DNA of 11,644 bases from RGIG3701 sp017403345 (GTDB lineage: Bacteria; Planctomycetota; Planctomycetia; Pirellulales; Thermoguttaceae). The position numbers and the translations under genes were made by a program. Numbering within the stretch: the first letter of the stretch is position 1; every line of letters starts with the position of its first letter. The stretch lies in the NCBI GenBank assembly GCA_017403345.1, contig JAFQOH010000089.1, forward strand, positions 1 to 11,644, written 5' to 3'. Shown one piece after another: positions 1 to 4,771 of the stretch. Below the pieces are notes generated by a model that worked only from the letters and a program-made list of their open reading frames with translations, did not search any database and was not told where the DNA came from.

Positions 1-7
1 AGGAGAG

Positions 8-159
8 TCAGACCGTCTGAAACTCTGACCGTCTGAAACTCTGACCGTCTGAAACTCTGACCGTCTGAAACTCTGACCGTCTGAAACTCTGACCGTCTGA
101 AACTCTGACCGTCTGAAACTCTGACCGTCTGAAACTCTGACCGTCTGAATGTCTGAAAC
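8..159. repeat. Nested 8/16-bp tandem repeat array beyond the 3' end of rseP
   Basis: The 16-bp unit GACCGTCTGAAACTCT is repeated perfectly eight times from 11 to 138, and a ninth copy is altered. At finer scale the array is an alternation of two 8-mers, TCTGACCG and TCTGAAAC, about 19 units in all. The first (TCAGACCG, 8-15) and the penultimate (TCTGAATG, 144-151) differ slightly. There are no spacers, so it is not a CRISPR array. The period is not a multiple of 3. The plus strand is closed in all frames by TGA, while the minus strand (the rseP direction) has no stop inside the repeat in any frame. The array starts 13 bp beyond the rseP stop codon. Its role is unknown; it may be a minisatellite, a 3'-UTR element or part of a short repetitive reading frame. 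Confidence 0.95.
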
Positions 160-172
160 CTCCACGGTCCAT

Positions 173-2506
173 CTAGAATCGCGGAATGAATCCGAGATCC
201 AGTCCCAGCACGAAAATCGTCAGGCCGAGGAACAAAAGGAGTCCCATGTACGACAAAATGATGACGAGATTTTCGTTCGGTTCCTTTCCGGTGATCCCTT
301 CCCAAAGCAGGAAGACGACGTGCCCGCCGTCCAAAACGGGGATCGGGAGGAGGTTCAGGACCGCCAAGTTCGCGCTGATGAGGCAGATGAACATGAGCAG
401 CGGTGCGAGTCCCTCTTTCGCGGAAGAGTAGGCAGCCTGCGCGATCAGGACCGGTCCGCCGAGTCCCTTGACGGAAACTTGACCGGAGAAGAGTTTCCCG
501 AGCATCTGGTAGACCATCGTCAGAGCGTTTCCGGTCTCCTTTGCACCACTGACGACCGCACTGCCGAAACTCTCCTGAATGAAGATCCTGCGCGCTTCGA
601 AATTCAGGTCCAAATGGTAAACGCAGGTATCCTCGTACTCCTGGATCGGCAGATCGACCGTCTTTGAAGTCCCGGTCTCCGGATCATTAAAGACGACTTC
701 GACCGAGGAACTGAATTTCGGCCAAAGCAGTATCATGCCGTGGTAGACCATCGGCCAGGAACAGACACCGTCACGGAAAATGTGCGTCGGCTGCTTCCCA
801 TCAAAAAACTCCGCGGTCTTTTTGTCTTTTTCGGAACTTTCTACGTTCTTTGGCTCCTCAAATTTCAGTTTCATGGATCCCATGATGAAACCGGGCTTCA
901 CGCCGTTCTTTTCCGCCTCGGAGCCCGGCATCACGGACGCGACTTTCGGAAGGATCTCGTAGGTCAGACCGATTTCCGGAAGTACCTCGCCGCTGCCGAA
1001 GAAATACTGATCGGCACTGAAAACGTCCAGCGAAAACTCGACGGGGACCACTTCCTCACTGCCGCTCTCCTTTTTCAAGACCGCGAAATTCAGCGTCGGC
1101 ACTCCCGCCTCGGCACGCAGTTTCGCTTCCTGCTGGACCATGAACGGCAGTTTGACCGGGTCAAGCTCACGCACCATCTGCGCTTTTCCGTCGACCGTGA
1201 CTTCAAACCCAGTGATCTGATCTCCGGGTTTCAGTCCCGCACGGCCAGCCCCTTCCAGCGACGATTCCCCTTCCCGAATGCACTGGATCGGTCCCATGGT
1301 CAGCACGATCCCCAGATGCCGGGCCTTCATCGGTTCGACCACGACCTCAAACGCTTCCGCTCCCTTCCGATACTCTTCCTCGATCAAAGTTCGCTGCGCC
1401 TCATCGTCGACCTTCAGTTTCTTAAGCTCCGCAAACCGTTTTTCCTGCGCCTCGGCAGACGGACGGAGGAATTTCAGCGTCATGTTTTCACCCGTCACGG
1501 CATAAAGCGCTTTTTGCGCCTCCAGATTGGAACGGATCTCCCGTCCATTCACGCCGGCCAGAATATCGCCTTTTTTCAATTCACGATCCGTCAAAAAAGT
1601 CGGCGAGGCCGGAATGACCGGTGAGGCTCCAAGGACCGGCACCACAGACGCAGACGCTCCCAGCATCGGCGCCAGCGCATACTTTTTCGGCGAGGCTTTC
1701 ACCGCTTCCGGGATCTCACCGTTTCTCTGGTACCTGATGTAAAGTCCCTCTCCCAAATTGCCGAGCGCGACATTTTTCTGGATCTCCTCAAAATACGTGA
1801 TCTCATTTTCGCCGATCTGGAGGATCCTGTCCCCCGGCTGAAGCCCAGCCTCCCACGCAGCCTGACCTGGGTGCACGTGCCCGATCTCGCACGGGACCTT
1901 GAACGTACCGAACATGAAAGCCGCGACTGCCGCAAGAAACGCAAGGATCACGTTCATCGTCACGCCGGCGACGATGATGGCGAGACGCTGCGGAACGGTC
2001 TTCGCCTGGTAGCTGCGCGGGTCATTGACGAGCTTTTCCGCTTCCTCGATCTCTGCAAGAATGCGTTTCTCCGCATCTGCGATCTCTTCTTCCGTAAGCG
2101 ATTCCCGCGATCCGTCCTCAAGGATCTCCCCCGGTATCTCGCCAGGCAGCTGGCCATTCTGGAGCGCTTCACGATACTTGGCCAATTTTTCCTGCGCTTC
2201 TTTCGCTTTTGCGATACGCTCGCGCGTTTCTCCCGGATTATCTTCCTGCCCGAGCATCTTCACGTACCCGCCCAGCGGAAAAACGCCGATGCCGTACTCA
2301 GTTTCACCGTATTTGAAATGCAGCAGTTTCAGACCGAAAAAGTCAAACCCGATGTAGAATTTATCGCATCGGACGCCGCACGCTTTGGCCACGAGAAAAT
2401 GTCCAAGCTCGTGAATAAAAATGATGAGTCCCAGCGCAAGTGCGCAAAGAAAGACCGCTTTGAAAAAGGCAAGATCCCATGCCGCTAAAATCAGCATATT
2501 TTCCAT
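173..2506 (-). CDS. rseP: RseP-type site-2 protease (M50 zinc metalloprotease) with several PDZ domains
   Basis: This is an intramembrane zinc protease that cuts membrane-anchored regulators such as anti-sigma factors, and possibly leftover signal peptides, in the inner membrane. The first membrane helix carries the zinc-binding HELGH at residues 32-36. It is followed by the membrane-associated loop ending FPLGGYVKML (76-85). The second helix is about 175-197, after AIIVAGVTMN. The third metal ligand lies in NLLPIPVLDGG, with LDG at 725-727, just before the last helix. Between the two halves are PDZ-like segments around 204-270, 288-350, 400-455 and 515-560. At 777 aa it is much longer than E. 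coli RseP (about 450 aa). Part of the excess is a charged, probably coiled-coil insertion at about 92-162. The ATG is supported by AGGAAAG (2516-2522) nine bases upstream. It lies downstream of dxr on the same strand with a 144-bp gap. The family is certain; the native substrate is not. Confidence 0.96.
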   Translation of the reverse strand: MENMLILAAWDLAFFKAVFLCALALGLIIFIHELGHFLVAKACGVRCDKFYIGFDFFGLKLLHFKYGETEYGIGVFPLGGYVKMLGQEDNPGETRERIAKAKEAQEKLAKYREALQNGQLPGEIPGEILEDGSRESLTEEEIADAEKRILAEIEEAEKLVNDPRSYQAKTVPQRLAIIVAGVTMNVILAFLAAVAAFMFGTFKVPCEIGHVHPGQAAWEAGLQPGDRILQIGENEITYFEEIQKNVALGNLGEGLYIRYQRNGEIPEAVKASPKKYALAPMLGASASVVPVLGASPVIPASPTFLTDRELKKGDILAGVNGREIRSNLEAQKALYAVTGENMTLKFLRPSAEAQEKRFAELKKLKVDDEAQRTLIEEEYRKGAEAFEVVVEPMKARHLGIVLTMGPIQCIREGESSLEGAGRAGLKPGDQITGFEVTVDGKAQMVRELDPVKLPFMVQQEAKLRAEAGVPTLNFAVLKKESGSEEVVPVEFSLDVFSADQYFFGSGEVLPEIGLTYEILPKVASVMPGSEAEKNGVKPGFIMGSMKLKFEEPKNVESSEKDKKTAEFFDGKQPTHIFRDGVCSWPMVYHGMILLWPKFSSSVEVVFNDPETGTSKTVDLPIQEYEDTCVYHLDLNFEARRIFIQESFGSAVVSGAKETGNALTMVYQMLGKLFSGQVSVKGLGGPVLIAQAAYSSAKEGLAPLLMFICLISANLAVLNLLPIPVLDGGHVVFLLWEGITGKEPNENLVIILSYMGLLLFLGLTIFVLGLDLGFIPRF

Positions 2507-2650
2507 AATTTCATTCTTTCCTAAAAAATCTATCCCGAAATCGCATCTTGACCGGGATCAGCGTCCCGCCGGATACGCAGTTCGGCAGAAGGGTTGAAGC
2601 CCATGATGGTTTCTTTTCGTAAAATAGCGAAGCTCCGTTTTCCAGAACTT

Positions 2651-3808
2651 TCAGTTTGCCGGCGTACGGAATTTTACCCGGATCTCTTCATCCAGAGCCG
2701 TGAGCTCTTCCAGCGTCGGTCCCGGCCGGAAATCGTGTTCCTCTACGATCTTGCGGACCGTCGGTACGATCTGGTCGAACCGGAGTTCACCGCGCGTGAA
2801 TGCCGCAACAGCCATTTCGTTTGCCGCGTTCAGTACGACGCCTGCCGTTCCGCCCCGCAGAGCAGTCTCCATGCCGAGTTTGAGCGCATCAAATTTGGGC
2901 CGTGAATAGTCCGGTGCGAAAAACTCCAGCGTCTGATCCTGCATCCAATTCGTTCTCCGTGTTGGTCCGCCGCCGATCCGGTCCGGGTACGTGAGCGCAT
3001 TTTGGATCGGAAGGCGCATATCCGGGGGACTCATCTGCGCGATGACGGCACCGTCGCGAAATTCCACCATGGAATGAACGACGGATTGCGGGTGGATCAT
3101 GACTTCCAGCTCGCCGCGCTCCATATCGAGATCAAAGAGCCACTTTGCCTCGATGATCTCGAGTGCTTTGTTCATGAGCGTTGCGGAATCGAGCGTTACT
3201 TTTGCCCCCATGTTCCACGTCGGATGGCGCAAAGCCTGCGCAAGCGTCACATTTTTGAGTTCCTCGTCGGGCATTCGGAAAAATGGTCCGCCGCTGGCCG
3301 TCAGGATGACGCGTTCCAGTTCGCTCCGTTTCCCGGCCTGAAGCGACTGAAAGATCGCACTGTGTTCGCTGTCCACCGGCACGATCTCTGCCCCGTTTTC
3401 TTTTGCGAGACGCTTCACGACCGCTCCGCCGGCGACGAGACTTTCCTTATTCGCCAGCGCGATCCGTTTCCCGGCCTTCGCCGCAGCGGCGGTACTTTCA
3501 AGTCCTGCGCGTCCCACGATGGCGGAGACTACGATGTCGATCTCCGCTTCTGCCGCGATCTCCGTCAGCGCCTTCATTCCGACGCAGAGTTCCGTTCCCG
3601 CAGGAAGAGGCCAGGTCCATTCTTTGGCCGCAGACTCATCCGTCAAAATGACCCAGCGCGGTCGAAAACGTTCCGCCTGCTGATGAAGAAGCTCGAGATT
3701 TCGATGGCCTGAAATGGCGGAAACACAAAATCCGTCGATGGTGCCAACGACATCCAGCGTACTGCGGCCGATACTTCCGGTTGCTCCAAAAAGCGCGATT
3801 TTTTTCAT
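2651..3808 (-). CDS. dxr: 1-deoxy-D-xylulose-5-phosphate reductoisomerase
   Basis: Dxr converts 1-deoxy-D-xylulose 5-phosphate to 2-C-methyl-D-erythritol 4-phosphate with NADPH. This is the committed step of the non-mevalonate isoprenoid pathway, in the cytoplasm. The 385-aa length is normal. The N-terminal NADPH-binding motif GATGSIG is at residues 8-14. ALANKESLV (117-125) and PVDSEHSAIFQSL (144-156) are present; D146 and E148 correspond to the metal ligands. ASGGPF (171-176), HPTWNMG (195-201) and LDSATLMNKALEIIEAKW (206-223) carry the expected catalytic H195, S208, N213, K214 and E217. HPQSVVHSMVEF and PPDMRLPIQNALTYP follow. All key residues are intact. The start is the ATG at 3808 with a close GGGAGAG upstream. 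A convincing promoter lies just upstream, giving a leader of about 37 nt. It is the first gene of a probable dxr-rseP unit. Confidence 0.97.
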   Translation of the reverse strand: MKKIALFGATGSIGRSTLDVVGTIDGFCVSAISGHRNLELLHQQAERFRPRWVILTDESAAKEWTWPLPAGTELCVGMKALTEIAAEAEIDIVVSAIVGRAGLESTAAAAKAGKRIALANKESLVAGGAVVKRLAKENGAEIVPVDSEHSAIFQSLQAGKRSELERVILTASGGPFFRMPDEELKNVTLAQALRHPTWNMGAKVTLDSATLMNKALEIIEAKWLFDLDMERGELEVMIHPQSVVHSMVEFRDGAVIAQMSPPDMRLPIQNALTYPDRIGGGPTRRTNWMQDQTLEFFAPDYSRPKFDALKLGMETALRGGTAGVVLNAANEMAVAAFTRGELRFDQIVPTVRKIVEEHDFRPGPTLEELTALDEEIRVKFRTPAN

Positions 3809-3851
3809 GGCTCTCCCAAACTAATGCCTCAACGACACAAAATTCCTCCCC

Positions 3852-3878
3852 ATTATACCAGATGATGGCACTTTTCAA
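3852..3878 (-). promoter_or_regulatory. Promoter of dxr (extended -10)
   Basis: Read on the minus strand, TTGAAA (3873-3878) and TATAAT (3852-3857) are separated by 15 bp. The -10 is a perfect consensus preceded by TGG, giving an extended -10 (TGnTATAAT) that compensates for the short spacer. Transcription would start near 3845, leaving a short leader to the dxr ATG at 3808. The G/C palindrome GGGGGGACCCCC lies at 3881-3892, just upstream of the -35. Confidence 0.75.
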
Positions 3879-4062
3879 AAGGGGGGACCCCCGGTCTATC
3901 TGCGAAGAAAATCTCTTCCATTTTACCCAAACCAACCTATTTTGTCAAGAGACGATCGCGGGTCTTTTACGGTTCCCGCAAATTTTCCATTTAAAACTCC
4001 CTGCGAAAGATCCGATGCGGACAAAATCCGCGCAAAATTTTCTTTTTTCGCCTCCGGGTATC

Positions 4063-4090
4063 TTGACGGAAGATGATTTTCGGATAAAAT
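4063..4090 (+). promoter_or_regulatory. Promoter of the FmdB-type zinc-ribbon gene
   Basis: TTGACG (4063-4068) and TAAAAT (4085-4090) are separated by 16 bp, a good sigma-70-like match. Transcription would begin near 4097, giving a leader of about 55 nt before the ATG at 4152. This placement argues against translation from the upstream ATG at 4089. Confidence 0.7.
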
Positions 4091-4129
4091 GAGGAAAATT
4101 TTAAATTCAACACCATTCAGATCTTTGAT

Positions 4130-4143
4130 CCTTTTAAAAGGAG
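4130..4143 (+). promoter_or_regulatory. Ribosome binding site inside a perfect palindrome
   Basis: AAAAGGAG (4136-4143) is a strong Shine-Dalgarno sequence eight bases before the ATG at 4152, and it fixes the start of the FmdB-type gene. It overlaps the 12-bp perfect palindrome CCTTTTAAAAGG (4130-4141). The palindrome could fold as CCTT/AAGG with a TTAA loop, extended by GAT/ATC with a bulge, and so partly hide the ribosome binding site. The folding is inferred. Confidence 0.65.
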
Positions 4144-4151
4144 ATCCATTC

Positions 4152-4466
4152 ATGCCGCTGTTCAAATACGGCCACACGCAGGAAAAAGGGAAGGACTGTC
4201 CGGAAGTTTTTGAAGTGCTTCAGAATCGGAGCGAGCCGGAATTGACGGTCTGTCCCGACTGTGGAAACCCGGTGCGGAAAATGCTGAATATCCGCGTCGC
4301 CTCCATCAAGAGCGAAAAAGATATGCTCAGCCCAAAAAATCTCGCAAACCACGGCTTTACCCAGTACAAAAAAAGCGGTGACGGATTCTATGAAAAAACG
4401 GCGGGGGAAGGTCCGCAAGTCATTTCCGCTGACCAAGCGCGCCAGCTCCAGAATCGCGGACGTTGA
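4152..4466 (+). CDS. FmdB-family small zinc-ribbon protein
   Basis: This is a 104-aa cytoplasmic protein with the FmdB/CxxC_CXXC_SSSS-type N-terminus: MPLFKY, then VFEVLQNRSEPELTVCPDCG, then VRKML. Family members are small putative regulatory or metal-binding proteins without a well-defined general function. The second zinc knuckle is clear (C34-P-D-C37). The usual first C-x-x-C after MPxYxY is missing; the matching segment has H8 and C16 instead. The tail contains a conserved-looking GFTQYKKSGDGFYEKTAG block. The start at 4152 is chosen over 4089 because of the excellent AAAAGGAG eight bases upstream, the family-typical MPLF start, and because 4089 sits in the -10 box. It appears to be a single-gene transcript with hairpins downstream. 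Confidence 0.85.
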   Translation: MPLFKYGHTQEKGKDCPEVFEVLQNRSEPELTVCPDCGNPVRKMLNIRVASIKSEKDMLSPKNLANHGFTQYKKSGDGFYEKTAGEGPQVISADQARQLQNRGR

Positions 4467-4478
4467 CTCGTTCTTTCA

Positions 4479-4505
4479 CGGAGGGAAACCGGCAGTTTTC
4501 CTCCG
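4479..4505 (+). terminator. Stem-loop after the FmdB-type gene, possible terminator
   Basis: CGGAGGGAAAC (4479-4489) pairs with GTTTTCCTCCG (4495-4505) in an 11-bp stem with one G-U pair and a 5-nt loop, starting 12 bp after the stop codon. No T-run follows, so it is not a textbook Rho-independent terminator. It may act with the next hairpin or protect the 3' end. Confidence 0.5.
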
Positions 4506-4677
4506 CGTATCCGGAAACGTTCCATGGATCCGATCTCCTCACTGCCGCCGATCGGGGAACGTTCGGATCGGTTGGGCAGTGTGCCGTCAGTTTTTCATCG
4601 CCGATCGGTGCTTTCTGAAAAATTTGAAATTTTCTTTTAATTTTCTTCAAAAAACGCAAGAATTTCTCCTCTACCCC

Positions 4678-4705
4678 TTGAAATTTTTTAGATTTTGACT
4701 ATTTT
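4678..4705 (+). promoter_or_regulatory. Probable promoter of the DUF2339 gene
   Basis: TTGAAA (4678-4683) and TATTTT (4700-4705) are separated by 16 bp within A/T-rich DNA, about 70 bp before the ATG at 4772. The -10 is only a moderate match. No better candidate is visible between the hairpins and the gene. Confidence 0.5.
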
Positions 4706-4771
4706 AGTAATTGGGGGATTTGGGTGCCGCCCCGTTTTCATCATTTTGGTTCATCCTTTTAGAGGTGCGTC

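Larger units (their letters stand above)
3809..4151. other. Divergent intergenic region between dxr and the FmdB-type gene
   Basis: This 343-bp gap holds promoters for both flanking genes. Between them is A/T-rich sequence with two small inverted repeats: GCGGG...CCCGC at 3958-3979 (12-nt loop) and GCGGA-CAAAA-TCCGC at 4017-4031 (5-bp stem, 5-nt loop). I see no convincing gene. An ATG at 4089 opens a frame into the FmdB-type gene, but it overlaps that gene's -10 box, so it is probably not transcribed as a start. Confidence 0.6.
4467..4771. other. Hairpin-rich intergenic region upstream of the DUF2339 gene
   Basis: This 305-bp gap has no convincing gene. It carries the stem-loop at 4479-4505. 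A second, longer imperfect hairpin lies at 4540-4581, where CACTGCC pairs with GGCAGTG and GCCGATC with GATCGGT across a TG bulge. An inverted pair TTTTTCA/TGAAAAA (4591-4597 and 4616-4622) encloses the near-palindrome CGCCGATCGGTG. The core CCGATC or GATCGG occurs four times (4530, 4548, 4566, 4601). A T-rich stretch and a promoter follow, then the leader of the DUF2339 gene. Confidence 0.55.

Noticed and set aside
8..159. CRISPR array
   Set aside because: The repeats are directly contiguous with no spacers, and the unit is only 8/16 bp. No cas gene is nearby.
149..667. 172-aa plus-strand frame starting in the repeat array
   Set aside because: It runs antisense to the well-supported rseP 3' end. 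Its product is a charged, Glu/Asp/Arg/Gln-rich shadow with no ribosome site or family resemblance.
740..1624. 294-aa plus-strand frame antisense to rseP
   Set aside because: It is the mirror of the rseP PDZ region. It is rich in Arg, His and Phe and has no recognisable domain.
3002..3712. 236-aa plus-strand frame antisense to dxr
   Set aside because: It overlaps an intact dxr with all catalytic motifs and lacks any recognisable feature of its own.
4089..4151. Upstream ATG extending the FmdB-type protein by 21 residues
   Set aside because: The ATG overlaps the -10 box of the likely promoter and has no good ribosome site. The start at 4152 has both a strong site and the family-typical N-terminus.
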